The translations under genes and the position numbers were made by a program. Positions 11,554 to 23,579 of a stretch of DNA of 64,000 nt are shown one piece after another. The stretch's first letter is position 1. Every line of letters begins with the position of its first letter. Below the pieces are notes generated by a model. The model was not told the origin of the DNA, did not search any database, and saw nothing but the letters and a program-made list of their open reading frames with translations. Origin of the DNA: Chloranthus sessilifolius (Eukaryota; Streptophyta; Magnoliopsida; Chloranthales; Chloranthaceae); assembly GCA_021018995.1 (NCBI GenBank), contig CM037585.1:71922646-71986645 (forward strand), given 5' to 3'.

Positions 11554-12528
11554 CTTGAATGATGTCATTACTAGTGCGTGCATCCTTTGCAGTGACAGCA
11601 TAAGCTCGGCCTTGTACTGTAGGCCGTGCTAATCGTAACACTGGTCCCACCTTTGTTGCTAGTCCGACTATTTTTGGGAATTCTTTAATCCGGTGTCCCA
11701 TCTTGCCACATCAAAAACATGCACCAGAAGCTTTATGGCACTCATCTGTTTTGTGTACCTTTCCACATCTCCCACAAATTTCTTTTGAAGCTACTGATGA
11801 AGCCGTGTAAGATCTCGTGCCAGAACCTGTTGGCCGTGCTTGTGAAAACCCAGATGTGCTTTTTGCCACTAGTGGAAAAGATTGGTTTTGAACACGTGGA
11901 AACCTTAGTGGTAATGGGAACGCCGATGAACCATATGGCCATGCATAAGCTCCTGCAGCTCGTTGAAATGCGACTTGTCCTTGAAATCATGGTCGTTTAC
12001 TGATTTGACCATCACTATAGGACTGAGATGGAGCTTTTCTGGCTTTCTGCTTTTTTTCTCTCCTTTTAAACATGGTATCCACACCGGTTTCCACTATAAG
12101 GGCCAATTTCATCACAGTGGCATAGGTCGTGGCCTGAAACAATGAAATGCGTTCCTTGATCAAGGGTTTCAAACTGTGCTCAAACTTTTGTGTTTTCATC
12201 AACTCGGTGGAGACCAACAAAGGTGCAAAATGAGAGAGATGTGTGAATTCTGCCTCATATTCACATACAGTCATCTGGCCTTGAACTAAGGTTGCAAACT
12301 GTACCTCTAGCTTATATCTCTCGGGTGTCGCAAAATAGTTTTCATTGAATGCCTCAGTGAACTCTGCCCATGTCCATGGTACTCCAGGCATTCTAGTTCT
12401 TTCGACAGACTGCCACCATGGTTCTACCTCACTTTCCAATTTATATGCCGCCCAGCTTACTTTTTCCTCCTCAGTGCACGTGACTCTTTGCAACACTTTC
12501 TCAATCTGCGTTAACCACTTCTCAGCCT
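11554..12528 (-). pseudogene. gag of element B (N-terminus lost)
   Basis: Reads leftward from the junction with inserted element A. It has the retrotransposon capsid landmarks: EKVLQRVTCTEEEKVSWAAY, EPWWQSV, FTEAFNENYFATP, YEAEFTHLSHFAP and KFEHSLKPLIKERIS. A basic stretch (KRREKKQKARK) and a decayed CCHC knuckle follow: around 11715 one position is a stop and the last Cys is Phe. The codons for MEAEKW at 12511-12528 continue across the A insertion into 22653-22660 and then stop abruptly at LTR sequence. The first part of gag is therefore deleted, not merely displaced. Gag would form the particle shell and bind RNA. Confidence 0.85.
12524..12528. repeat. Target site duplication AGCCT of element A
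   Basis: The same five bases occur at 22653-22657, directly outside the right LTR. Confidence 0.92.
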
Positions 12529-14942
12529 TGTTGATTCCTTCTGGTGTGCTTACATTATTGGTTGGTGGTGAAAGTCATTGAAAATCAAAGAAAGAGTAAA
12601 ACAGGGGGTGAATTCAACACAACTCAGAAGTCCTAGACCTACAAGATACAGGGTCCTTTGTAGCAAGTTTTGATAAGTAAGAGTTTGTCCCACAGGGAGA
12701 GGTGATCTATAGCTCCAAAGGAGCCATCTCTAGTAGTCCCTCCAGATCTGACTACAGATCTGGCAGTCCTAAAAGGAGGGGAGTTTAAGGTCACTTATTC
12801 TAAGTATTCTAATGTCTAAACTACCGAAAGGGTTGAAAGGATAGATGGAGTGTGGAAAATAAATATAAAAGGGTGAGAAGTATGTTATTGAGCCCAGATC
12901 AGAGGAGTTGTATAACTCAGATTCATATATGATGTTATAGAAGTCCTGTCCAGTGGCTACATTATCACCACTAAGGAGAAAGGATCCAACCCATCACTCT
13001 ACCATGATTCCACCCTTAAGGCTATAACTTGTCCACTCAAATGGTCACAGATTATCCCATAGGGGAGCCACTATCCAGGGATGGGTCAAAACACAAGTAA
13101 ATCATCACAGGCACTATTTCATCCAGGCTACCAGCTCAAGAATCCAAAGGGAACCTCAATCTCTAAAGTTCTATATGTGGGGCTAAGGTTGTAGGACCAT
13201 GATAGCCCAGACACATAGAACATCAAGAGATTGAGTACAACCTTCGATCTAGCTGTCCATTGCTTGAGTGAGGCTACAATGGTCCAGTCACCAGCCTACA
13301 ATCTCTATAACCAGATCAGATCCAACATCTGATGGCAGATCTATACAAATATAGGGGAGTCTGCCTCTGTACAATCTCTCACCAGGCTTCTACAAGCTCA
13401 GGTGTAAAGAAGAAGGATCCATCCTAGATCGGTGGATTAGAATCACCCTAAGGCTATAATCTGTCCACTTAAATGGTCACAGACTATCCCAGAGGTTATC
13501 CTCCTCACGGAGCCCAAGACAAAACAAGAATATCGCTGCTACCACCATGGTCACAAGGCTACCAGCTCAAGCTCCCATGGGAATTTCAGATTTAGTGGGT
13601 CCTGTGGTGGGGCTAAGGCTGTAGGACCATGATAGCCTGCATACACGTGTCACTTGGATCTGAGTGGCCCTTAGAATCAGTCCTCCATTGCTTTGAAACA
13701 CAGCCAAAGCAATGGCGGATCACAAGGCAGCAGCCTTGCACAGAGCATCTCACATTCAAACATAAATCCCATAAAATACAGATCCTATTACAGAATTTCC
13801 ATTGAGCTAATTCAAAAACACACACAAAGGCGCAAGTGCTGGACTATGGAGAGAAGGAAAAAAGAAAAAGAAAACTACTTACAGATAAAAAGAAAGAGAA
13901 AAGGAAAATGATCTTTGATGTGTTCCCAGATACCTAAACCTAAGCTAGGTATGGGTTTATATAGCGGTGGGGTGGCGGCGCATTAGGGTTAGGAAACCCT
14001 AATTTTAATGATGCCACGTGGCCTAATAGTGATCCTTGGATGCCTCAGGGTGCGTGCACAGAGATTTGAGCGTGAGAGTGCGTGCCCTAATCACTGGAAA
14101 TTCCCAGAAGGTCCTCTGCTTAAGAGATGGAAGTTTAGGTTCAGAGCTTCGCTAGGTAGCTGTAGTTTCCCAGACTTGTCACGTGGTAGCTCTTTGCTCT
14201 TCGTTAGGATGATTTGACATTGCAGCTTCAGCCGTAGTGAGGTTGCCTTGGTTTGCTCTTCAGGTAGTCGCGTGGTAGAGAATTGCGCTCTCGCTGGATT
14301 GGGCTTCGCGAGGTTGAGTAGAAAACACAGTCTCAGATATTGCGGGGTTGAAGTTCAAGCAGTCGCTGGGTTGATCTTCGCGAGAGTGAATTTGAACAGT
14401 GTAGGAACTTCACGAGCACTTCTCTTTACTGGACTTTGTGAGTTACCTCGCGAGGCTTTTAATGAGTTCTGAACTGCGCGAGGTTCCATGTCTTAATTGA
14501 TCTTCACGAGGATGGCTTTGCCTTCGCCAGGATGTTTTCTTCTTGAATGGCGCGAGAACTACGCGACACTGCGCGATGTGTTCTACTCTTGAGGATCGCG
14601 AGAGCTACGTGAGTTTGAGTTTCTGAAGCTCTCCAGTCACTCATCTGCACGAGAGGTTGCTGTAAAGTCTTGGGAAGCTCAGTTGAACTGCGCGAGGCAT
14701 ATTTCTCCTGAATCCTCTAAAGCTTGAGTCAGCTGCGCGAGGCTCATTTCAGGTCTGGGTTCAGAGTTCATTCTTCTGAGGGATTTCTGGTGCCAAAGCA
14801 GGCTCCTTAACTGGATTCTTGGCCTTATTTCACTGCTGATTATTACCTACACAAAACACTTAACAAGAACTTATTAGGTGGCTAAGGGTCTAATCAAAGG
14901 TTAAGTTAAGGGGTGAAAAGTGGTACTTTTCAGGTCTTAACA
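12529..14942 (-). repeat. 3' LTR of element A
   Basis: 2414 bp with TG...CA ends; PPT at its upstream side (14943-14954). The part from about 13960 to 14760 is dense in TCGCGA/GCGCGAG motifs. Confidence 0.93.
14258..14745. repeat. Dispersed TCGCGAG/GCGCGAG motif array, left LTR of A
   Basis: More than 20 intact or decayed copies of a motif with TCGCGA or GCGCGA core, at irregular spacing between unrelated sequence. Many copies are changed to TCGTGA, TCACGA or TTGCGA, that is CpG decay. Confidence 0.85.
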
Positions 14943-14954
14943 CACCCCCAAACC
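14943..14954 (-). promoter_or_regulatory. PPT of element A
   Basis: Minus strand GGTTTGGGGGTG lies directly before the LTR start TGTTAAGACC. Confidence 0.88.
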
Positions 14955-15863
14955 TAATCTTTGCTAGTCCCTTAGCAAAGCTACATTAAATCTACTCTAA
15001 AAATTAAATGCCACTTTCGTAGGGAGCACGGATACATTTAGCATATGTACCAAGCTAGTCCATCTTCAACTCTTTCTCCTTTACCTTTTGAATTCTCAGA
15101 GTGAGGGTAGATTGAATCAGGTTCATGGGTTCAGGTTCAAGTACTCAGGTGTATTTTGAAGAAATTTAGGATTTAAAGCTCAAAGGGGGTATGGACAAGG
15201 GCAGTTACTTTAGGATTGGTCTTTTTAGGCTCAAACTGTCCAAGAGAAGGCCTTGATCCTTTCCTCAGTCTCATGAGTACTGTCAGTTGTTTCAACTTGG
15301 AGTTACCTAACTTCTAGCGAGCACAGTGACTCAGTCAGTCTTTAGAACTAGAAGGGATTGCCTTGGTTACTCCTCAAAAGATGGAAAAAAATTTTATAGG
15401 CCCAATTCTCACTGGATATGGTCTTCCTTTGAATTTTCAAGTATGTCCTCACCTTTTTCTCTCTCTACTGATTCACTGAGTGCTGATACAAGTGAGTTTC
15501 CTTGGTGATATTATCATAGAAATGTGGAGTATTAGAGGTTTATAATCTCCAAGGTTTGCATAAATTTTAAACTTCTTAATTTCATGATTCTTAAGTGAAC
15601 AGAGGTCTATTTCCATATTACTCAGATGAGTCTGCTGCACTTATGTTAACTATTCCATTGGCGAGTGCACATACCCCCAAACCTACGAGGAGCAGTGTCC
15701 TCACTGGTTCAAAGGTGGCTGTGCAGCAGAGTTATTACAGCATAAAAGACAAGAACAAGAAATAAAGTAACCAAGAACAGAAAATTATATAGCAAAGAGA
15801 AAAGGAAAATATCATTAAGGTTAAAAGAAAATTACAAAAACAGAGGAGGGAAAGAGAGAGAGA
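14955..15863 (-). other. 3' non-coding region of element A
   Basis: No supported ORF. It contains an internal TTTGGGGGT motif (15671-15683) with a GAGGA/TCCTC hairpin next to it (15687-15702), the same layout as in element D. Confidence 0.6.
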
Positions 15864-16103
15864 TTAGGGGTGAGGGGGTTGAGAAGGTGGGGGAGGGGGT
15901 GGAGTGGAGGGGGCAGGGGAGGGCTCTATTTTTTGCTTCTTCTTCTGCGGCTGAAGCTTTTCCTCCTCCTTGGCAAGGATTTGCAGAACATCCTCGTATT
16001 CATCCCAGAAGGGTTGGAGGGGATCCGGCTCTTTAGGTGGCGGCGGGTCCAGCCACATCGGGTAAAACTTGTTAGGCAGCTCATTTGGCTTGTCATCTGC
16101 CAT
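15864..16103 (-). CDS. Small proline-rich ORF downstream of pol in element A
   Basis: 79 codons from ATG at 16103 (MADDKPNELPNKFYP). It is acidic in the middle, has KKKQK and ends in a Pro-rich tail. It lies between integrase and 3' LTR in sense orientation, where Athila elements often hold an env-like or other additional ORF, but it has no membrane segment and is much shorter than env-like ORFs. It could be a relic or a short independent peptide. I do not recognise a family. Confidence 0.4.
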   Translation of the reverse strand: MADDKPNELPNKFYPMWLDPPPPKEPDPLQPFWDEYEDVLQILAKEEEKLQPQKKKQKIEPSPAPSTPPPPPPSQPPHP

Positions 16104-16706
16104 GATTAGGATTAGGGAAGGACCGCTAGGGTGAGAGGAGATAGGATGCGATGAAGATGAACGGGGCCTCCCTGCGTATTTAAAGGCGAGGATGGTGGAA
16201 GATGAAATGGTTGAATAACATCCAAGTCGCCTAAATTAATTGAGAGTGAGTTGGGAAATGTCAAGTCCCAGTAGTCAGCGTGGGAAATGACAAATGCATT
16301 AGACTCGCGCAGCTAGGTAAGGGAATCACAAGATATCAGAATTGCGCGATTATGAGAGTTAGAGCTGGAAGTGCGTGAGAGATTCTGCAGCATTGAAGCT
16401 CGCGACAGCGAAAGGAATGGTCTATGCGAATTGCGCGAGTCTTCCCAAATCACAATTTGGAATGCGCGAGGGCCAAGTGCCAAACTGGGGCGCTACAGGT
16501 AGTGCAGCCTACTCATCAAAAATATTCACATAATGTGCATTCACATTCGAGAATCAGTAATTCACAGAAGAAGAAGAATAAATCATGTCAGTCCCACACC
16601 AACTCTGTCAAGCTTAACAATATCAAACTCCATCTGACCCCTAAAATTTCCTAGAACTTAAGGTAGAAACAAAAGTAGTATAGTACAACATGGACACAAC
16701 TGTGGG
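16104..16706 (-). other. Internal non-coding DNA of A with CGCGA motifs
   Basis: No supported ORF. Between 16305 and 16470 there are about seven copies of the GCGCGA/TCGCGA motif that fills the A LTR. Confidence 0.6.
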
Positions 16707-18061
16707 TCAGGTAGATGTAGGGGTCTCATGAAAATGAATAGTGCTCATAGGATCAGCAGGTTGTTCAATGCAAGGCTTAAGCCTCTGACCATTCACTTTG
16801 GAGGTCCTCCCAGATTTGGGATCCATGACTTCCACAGCACCAGATGGGGAAACATTCAAGACAACATAGGGACCATCCCATCTGGATTTTAATTTGCCAG
16901 GAAAGAATTTTAGTTTGGAGTTGAATAACCAAACCTTACCACCCGGTTCGATGCTTTTTCTTAGCAAGCCCTTGTCAAAGAAAGCTTTAGCCCGTTCCTT
17001 GTAGATCCTGGCATTGGTGTAAGCATCCATCCTCAGCTCATCCAATTCCGATTGTTGTAATGACCTGTGATGACCAACAGAAGTTAGGTCCATGTTCAAA
17101 TTCTTAATGGCCCAATAGGCCCTGTGTTCTAACTCTACTGGGAGATGGCAGGCCTTGCCATAGACCGATCTGAAAGGACATTCAATGGGAGTCTTATAGG
17201 CGATCCTATAGGCCCACGATTGCATCATTCAGTTCTCAACCCAATCTTTCTGTCGGTCCTATTTGTTTTCTCAAGGATGTGCTTGATCTCCCTATTAGAA
17301 ATTTCAACTTGCCCACTTGTTTGTGGGTGGTAGGGAGTAGCAATCCTATGGGTCACAGAATATTTTTTGAGCAAGCTCTCAAAATTCCTGTTACAGAAAT
17401 GGCTACCCCCATCACTGATAATAGCTCTAGGGGTTCCAAATCTTGAGAAAATGCTGTGCTTTACAAATTTGAGGACCACCTGGTTATCATTGGTTCTTGT
17501 GGCAATGGCTTCTACCCATTTGGAAACATAGTCCACTGCCACTAAGATGAAGCGGTAACCATTAGAGGGAGGAAAGGGGCCCATGAAGTCGATTCCCCAT
17601 ACATCAAACAGTTCTACAACAAGGATGGGCTGTAAAGGCATTGAATTTCTTTTGGACAACCCTCCTAATTTCTGACATCTCTCACATGCCTTGCAGTGTG
17701 TGTATGCATCTTTGAATAAGGATGGCCAGTAAAAACCACACTGCAGGACCTTGCCAGCAGTTTTTCTCCCACTAAAGTGGCCTCCACAGGCATTTTCATG
17801 GCACATGGCCAGAATACTGGAGACATCACTTTCGGGAACACATCTTCGGATGATCTGGTCGGCACAGTACTTGTATAGGCAAGGTTCCTCCCAGAAAAAA
17901 TACCTGACCCTTGAGAAGGACAGGTCTTTATCCATTTTGGTCCAGTGGGGGGGAATCTTTCCTATAACTATATAATTGACAATGTGTGCAAACCAAGGGA
18001 CTAAGGATTGGATGGCAAATAATTGCTCATCAGGGAAGACATCATTTGTAGGGCCATCCAT
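16707..18061 (-). pseudogene. Integrase of element A, one frameshift
   Basis: Two overlapping frames, 18061-17225 and 17228-16707, joined by a one-base slip near 17228. The HHCC zinc finger is visible (HENACGGH ... CKACERCQ), followed by the DDE core: [26 protein letters not shown] and [11 protein letters not shown]. The C-terminal part has [17 protein letters not shown] and [12 protein letters not shown], ending with HFHETPTST. The sequence type is Athila. There is no protease or RT upstream: gag runs into this ORF at about 18060. An active enzyme is unlikely because of the frameshift and the lost upstream domains, but the catalytic residues are all present. Confidence 0.88.
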
Positions 18062-18066
18062 GCATG
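18057..18066 (-). other. Deletion junction gag-to-integrase in element A
   Basis: On the minus strand the gag end (PQLPFPHA) meets the integrase leader ([13 protein letters not shown]) in another frame within CCATGCATGG. Protease, RT and RNase H, usually 2.5-3 kb, are absent. Confidence 0.7.
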
Positions 18067-19850
18067 GGGAAATGGTAGCTGAGGTTCTGCTGGTCCCTCA
18101 GCTGCTAGCCCATGACTAAACTTCTGTTTCTTTCTTTTTTCATGTTTTTCTCCCTGCTGCGGCTCAACTACAGCCTCATTATTTTTCTCCTGCTGTAAGG
18201 TGGCAGGCACTTCTTGGCTTTGTGGTCCCACAACTTCTCTATCATGATAATTTGCATCATCTGTGGAAATTGCCTCTGCTAGTCTGTTACCCACCTGGTT
18301 GTTTACCAGCCTGCCAGACCTTAGGGCAGTGACAACATTAGTGTCCTCAAACTTTGAGGAAGCGTCCTCAATTAAAAATTGACTGTTGGGGTTAGCAATT
18401 GGCTGGCAGGGCAATCTGCCTTCATCTCCCCTAGCCAAGGCTTTTGACATTTAGCTAATCTGCTCTTCCATTTTCTGGAGGCTCTGACCATGAGCAAAGG
18501 AACCCAGGTTTTGCAGTGAGGTCAAGACCTGGTCCTCGAGAGAAATATTTCTTGGCTGGGAGTGGGGTGAGACTAACTGATTTTGCTGCAGATGGGGCTG
18601 CTGATGGTGCTGGAAGGTAGACCTAGGGGCATTCCCTTGGTTGAACTGCTGCTGTGGCCTTTGTGGTAAGGCCAACATCTGCTGGGGCTGCATGTAGTTG
18701 TCTTGCTTCCACCTCAGATTTGGGTGGTCTCTCCATTGGTACCAGCATTTTGGTGCTGGTATCCATATGGCTGCCTATTGTAGCCCCCAGATTATTACTG
18801 GCCATAAGATTGAGCAGCAGCAACATGTTCCAAAACCAATTCAGGAAATTGCCCTGCAGATGGACATTCCTCCACTGTGTGCTGTGGGGACTGGCATATC
18901 ATACATGCCTCCACCACATGAGCAGCCCTTCTGGGTTGCATCATAGTCAATAATTTATCAAACTTCATAGAGAGGTTTGCCATCTGCAGCTGCAGGTCAT
19001 TGTTCCCAGACACCTCATAAACTTTTCCTTTTGATCCAGCAGCAGGCCCCGCCTTTGACTCAGATTCCTGACTAGTTCTTGCCAGGGATGGCTTTTGAAA
19101 AGTATTCTCACTAATCACCTCAAACAATTCCCATGCCTCCTCAGCAGTCTTGTGCATGTAAGATCCACCACAAGAGGCATCGACCATATCTTTATTTTTC
19201 TCATCAATCCCATTGTAGAAGCTTTGTACAAGCTGCCACTCAGGGATCTTGTGGTGGGGGCATTATTTGAGCATCTCTTTAAACCTATCCCAGGACTGGT
19301 TAAAATCCTCAGTTGGAGATTGAGCAAACGCAAGAATCTCTTTCCTCAACTGGCTAGTTTTGGTCTCAGGGAAGAACTTGGTTAGGAATCTGGTCTGCAG
19401 GTCTTTCCATGAAGCAATGCTATTGTTGGGAAGAGTGGTCAGCCAGGTACTGGCCCTATCCTTCAGAGAGAAGGGAAAGAGTCTGAGCCTAGTAGCCTCA
19501 GGTCCCAAACCAGTGATATTAAAAGTGGTGCACAAGGCCAAGAACTGGTCAATATGCTTGTAAGGGTCCTCTTTGCTAAGCCCATGGAAAGCTGGCAGCA
19601 TCTGGATGATTGAAGTTTTTATCTCATAGTTCCCCTGAACATCAGGGAATTGAATGCTAAAAGGGGAGTTATAGTCATCCGGAGCATTCAACTCCTTGAG
19701 GGTTCTGGGTTGTTCTTCACCCATAATTGCTGTCACAGATTCACTTGGGGGCTCTCCTGTGGTGTGCCTGTCTCTTCTAAGTCTCCTTCCCCTTTCTAAC
19801 TCAGGGTTAAGAGGCTCTAAAGCAGGGCTGAGGGATCTCCTCCCTAGCAT
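18062..19850 (-). pseudogene. gag of element A
   Basis: Likely start is ATG at 19850 (MLGRRSLSPALEPL), because the same leader phrase is readable, though broken, in element F. Capsid landmarks: YEIKTSIIQMLPAFHGLSKE, TTFNITGLGPEATRLRLFPF, STWLTTLPNNSIASW and KEILAFAQSPTEDFNQSW. A TAA near 19264 splits the frame. DASCGGSYMHKTAEEAWELF and a CCHC-like knuckle (CMICQSPQHTVEECP) follow, then a Gln/Pro-rich stretch and the conserved VVTALRSGR motif near 18330. At least two frameshifts lie between 18826 and 18450. It ends in the deletion junction with integrase. Confidence 0.85.
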
Positions 19851-19889
19851 ACAAGCACACCAACAGCAAGGAAAGCTTCTTGCAGGCAC

Positions 19890-20190
19890 ATTGCAAAAGA
19901 ATGATTGTACACTAACAAATTTATCTAACTAGTTTACAGCTATTCAAAGAATACATTTAAACTATCCTAGATACTGCTAGAATTTTTTTTTAAGAAAGAT
20001 AGACAGAGCTTTAAAAGTCAGAGAGTTTGTAAATAGAGGTAGCTAAGCTCCAATTGCAGTCCAACTATCCTTCACTGCTGTTGTCTAGATCTGCAAGAAA
20101 GGTTCAAAATTATGTCAGCAGTATCAATTATTCACATGTGCAAAGAATGCTAAGAATACAAAAACTACGGGTCTACTAATAGATCATCTG
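19890..20190 (-). other. Leader (5' UTR) of element A
   Basis: AT-rich, no ORF; lies between the PBS and gag. Confidence 0.6.
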
Positions 20191-20208
20191 TCCCCGGCAA
20201 CGGCGCCA
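20191..20208 (-). promoter_or_regulatory. PBS of element A, tRNA-Asp type
   Basis: Minus strand TGGCGCCGTTGCCGGGGA. Its complement matches the 3' end of plant tRNA-Asp(GUC) as I know it, ending CCCCGGCAACGGCGCCA. Six bases separate it from the LTR. Confidence 0.92.
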
Positions 20209-20214
20209 AAAACT

Positions 20215-22652
20215 TGTTGATTCCTTCTGGTGTGCTTACATTATTGGTTGGTGGTGAAAGTCATTGAAAATCAAAGGAAGAGTAAAACAGGGGGTGAATT
20301 CAGCACAACTCAGAAGTCCTAGACCTGCAAGATACAGGGTCCTTTGTAGCAAGTTTTAATAAGTAAGTGTTTGTCCCACAGGGAGAGGTGATCTATAGCT
20401 CTAAAGGAGCCATCTCTAGTAGTCCCTCCAGATCTGACTACAGATCTGGCAGTCCTAAAAGGAGGGGAGTTTAAGGTCACTTATTTTAAGTATTCTAATG
20501 TTTAAACTACAGAAAGGGTTGAAAGGATAGATGGAGTGTGGAAAATAAATATAAAAGGGTGAGAAGTATGGTATTGAGCCTAGATCAGAGGAGTTGTGTA
20601 ACTCATATTCAGATCTGATGTTATAGAAGTCCTGTCCAGTGGCTACATTATCACCACTGAGGAGAAAGGATCCAACCCATCACTTTGCCATGATTCCACC
20701 CTTAAGGCTATAACTTGTCCACTCAAATGGTCACAGATTATCCCATAGGGGAGCCACTATCCAGGGATGGGTCAAAACACAACAAGTAAATCATCACAGG
20801 CACTATTTCATCCAGGCTACCAGCTCAAGAATCCAAAGGGAACCTCAATCTCTAAAGTTCTATATGTGGGGCTAAGGCTGTAGGACCATGATAGCCCAGA
20901 CACATAGAACAGCAAGAGATTGAGTACAACCTTCGATCTAGCTGTCCATTGCTTGAGTGAGGCTACAATGGTCCAATCACCAGCCTATAATCTCTATATC
21001 CAGATCAGATCCAACATCTGATGGCGGATCTATACAAATATAGGAGAGTCTGCCTCTGTACAATCTCTCACCAGGCTTCTACAAGCTCAGGTGTAAAGAA
21101 GAAGGATTCATCTTGGATCGGTGGATTAGAATCACCCTAAGGCTATAATCTATCCACTTAAATGGTCACAGACTATCCCAGAGGTTATCCTCCTCACGGA
21201 GCCCAAGACAAAACAAGAATATCACTTCTACCACCATGGTCACAAGGCTACCAGCTCAAGCTCCCATGGGAATTTCAGATTTAGTGGGTCCTATGGTGGG
21301 GCTAAGGCTGTAGGACCATGATAGCCCAGACACACAGGTCACATGGATCCGAGTGGCCCTTAGAATCAGTCCTCCATTGCTTTGAAAAACAGCCAAAGTA
21401 ATGGCGGATCACAAGGCAACAGCCTTGCACAGAGCATCTCACATTCAAACATAAATCTCATAAAATACAGATCCTATTACAGAATTTCCATTGATCTAAT
21501 TCAAAAACACACACAAAGGCATAGCCAGCAAGTGCTGGACTATGGAGAGAAGGAAAAAAGAAAAAGAAAACTACTTACAGATAAAAAGAAAGAGAAAAGA
21601 AAAATGATCTGAGATGTGTTCCCAGATACCTAAACCTAAGCTAGGTATGGGTTTATATAGTAGTGGGGTGGCGGCACATTAGGGTTAGGAAACTCTAATT
21701 TTAACGATGCCACGTGGCCTAAAAGTGATCCTTGGATGCCTCGGGGTGCATGCACGGAGATTTGAGCATGGGAGTGTGTGCCCTAATCGCTGGAAATTCC
21801 CAAAGGGTCCTCTGTTGAAGAGATGGAAGTTTAGGTTCAGAGCTTCGCTAGGTAGCTGTAGTTTCCCAGACTTATCGCATGGTAGCTCTTTGCTCTTCGC
21901 TAGGATGATTTGACATTGCAGCTTCAGCCGTCGCGAGGTTGCCTTTGTTTGCTCTTCAGGCAGTCGCATGGTAGAGAATTGCGCTATCGCTGGATTGGGC
22001 TTCGCAAGGTTGAGTAGAAAACACAGTCTCAGATGTTGCGGGGTTGAAGTTCAAGCAGTCGCGAGGTTGCTCGGTCTTTGCTGGGCTGATCTTCGCGAGA
22101 GTGAATTTGAACAGCGTGGGAACTTCGCGAGCACTTCTCTTTACTGGACTTCGCAAGTTACCTTGCAAGGGTTTTAATGAGTTCTGAACTGTGCGAGGTT
22201 CCATGTCTTAATTGATCTTCGCGAGGATGGCTTTGCCTTCGCCAGGATGTTTTCTTCTTAAATGGCGCGAGAACTGTGCGATACTGCGCAATGTGTTCTA
22301 CTCTTGAGCTTTGTGAGAGCTGCGCGAGTTTGAGTTTTTAAAGCTCTTCAGTCACTCATCTGCGTGAGAGGTTGCTGTAAAGTCTTGGGAAGCTCAGTTG
22401 AACCGCGCGAGGCATATTTCTCCTGAATCCTCTAAAGCTTGAGTCAGCTGCGCGAGGCTCATTTCAGGTCTGGATTCAGAGTTCATTCTTCTGAGGGACT
22501 TTTGGTGCCAAAGCAGGCTCCTTAATAGGATTCCTGGCCTTATTTCACTGCTGATTATTACCTACACAAAACACTTAACAAGAACTTATTAGGTGGCTAA
22601 GGGTCTAATCAAAGGTTAAGGGGTGAAAAGTGGTACTTTTCAGGTCTTAACA
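20215..22652 (-). repeat. 5' LTR of element A
   Basis: 2438 bp, close match to 12529-14942. The CGCGAG array (about 21920-22460) retains CpGs at some sites lost in the other LTR and the reverse. Confidence 0.93.
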
Positions 22653-22754
22653 AGCCTCCATTAGAAAATTAACGCATGATGTAATAGGTATGAGAAATCC
22701 AGCTGAGACAAGATATACGTGCAGGCTGAAACAGATGAAATAGAAAAATCAAGC

Positions 22755-22886
22755 TCCCGAGTTAGCGGGATCACTTGGACTATGGGAATCTAGTTCCCGA
22801 GTTAGCGGGATCACTTGTCAAGCTCTCGAGTTAGCCGGATCACTTGGGCCAAGGAAATTAAGCTCCCGAGTTAGCGGGATCACTTG
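22755..22886. repeat. Four copies of the CCCGAGTTAGCGGG repeat
   Basis: Counterpart of 3241-3400 with one unit fewer; one unit is changed to CTCGAGTTAGCCGG. Confidence 0.88.
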
Positions 22887-23410
22887 ATCGAAGATGAAGA
22901 AATAACATATGAACAATATAACAGATAGCAGAATCTGAAGGATGTAATATGACTGATGCATTGATATTAAATAAACTTGCATGTTTAAGCTGAAATGCAT
23001 TTAGTGTATACTGAATTTATTTACTCTCCTAAACTGCCTCGACATATAAACTCTCATATATTTTCAATGTCTATTCAACTGATCTTACTTTCATGAGATT
23101 TTGAAGATTTCTTACTATAATCTATATGGATAAGACTATTTATATTTATCATCAACTGTTCTGGGTTTACGTACTAAACTAGATTATCCACATTCGATCA
23201 ATAGCTAGCATAAGTATTAGTAAAATTTTCTATTAATCATGAGCACTAAATTGCAATCTTTGATGAGAATAAGACAAAATAAATTATTTGGAAACAAGGT
23301 AAATTCCGTAGCTTATCACCGAAACTGACGAGACTCGTAGTGTAGGTGCACTTGTGCATCCGCGAGCACCATTCAGGAATAATCTCTCAAAACTGATCTA
23401 GTGCACCAAG

Positions 23411-23451
<41 letters not shown>

Positions 23452-23579
23452 GTATAAGTTTTAGTATATATCACTTGGATTAATGGTTTACCTAAGACCC
23501 AAAGATATAGCCATCTAGACCCCTAATGGATCCAAGGTCCGAAATATAAGAATACAGCCCAAAACCTCAGCTGAGAGAG

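Larger units (their letters stand above)
12529..22652 (-). mobile_element. Element A: Athila-like retrotransposon, internally deleted
   Basis: LTR-to-LTR length is 10124 bp with perfect 5-bp TSD AGCCT and TGTTGATTCC...GTCTTAACA ends. Minus-strand order: 5' LTR (20215-22652), PBS, gag, integrase, a small ORF, PPT, 3' LTR (12529-14942). PR, RT and RNase H are missing. In a sample of about 140 bases at the left end of the LTRs I count 6 differences, 5 of them transitions. A is therefore younger than its host B. Confidence 0.93.

Noticed and set aside
15870..16109. Plus-strand Gly/Leu-rich ORF
   Set aside because: Mirror of the minus-strand small ORF, which fits the element's direction.
20191..20208. 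tRNA-Asp gene
   Set aside because: Only the 3' 18 bases match, next to an LTR; it is a primer site.
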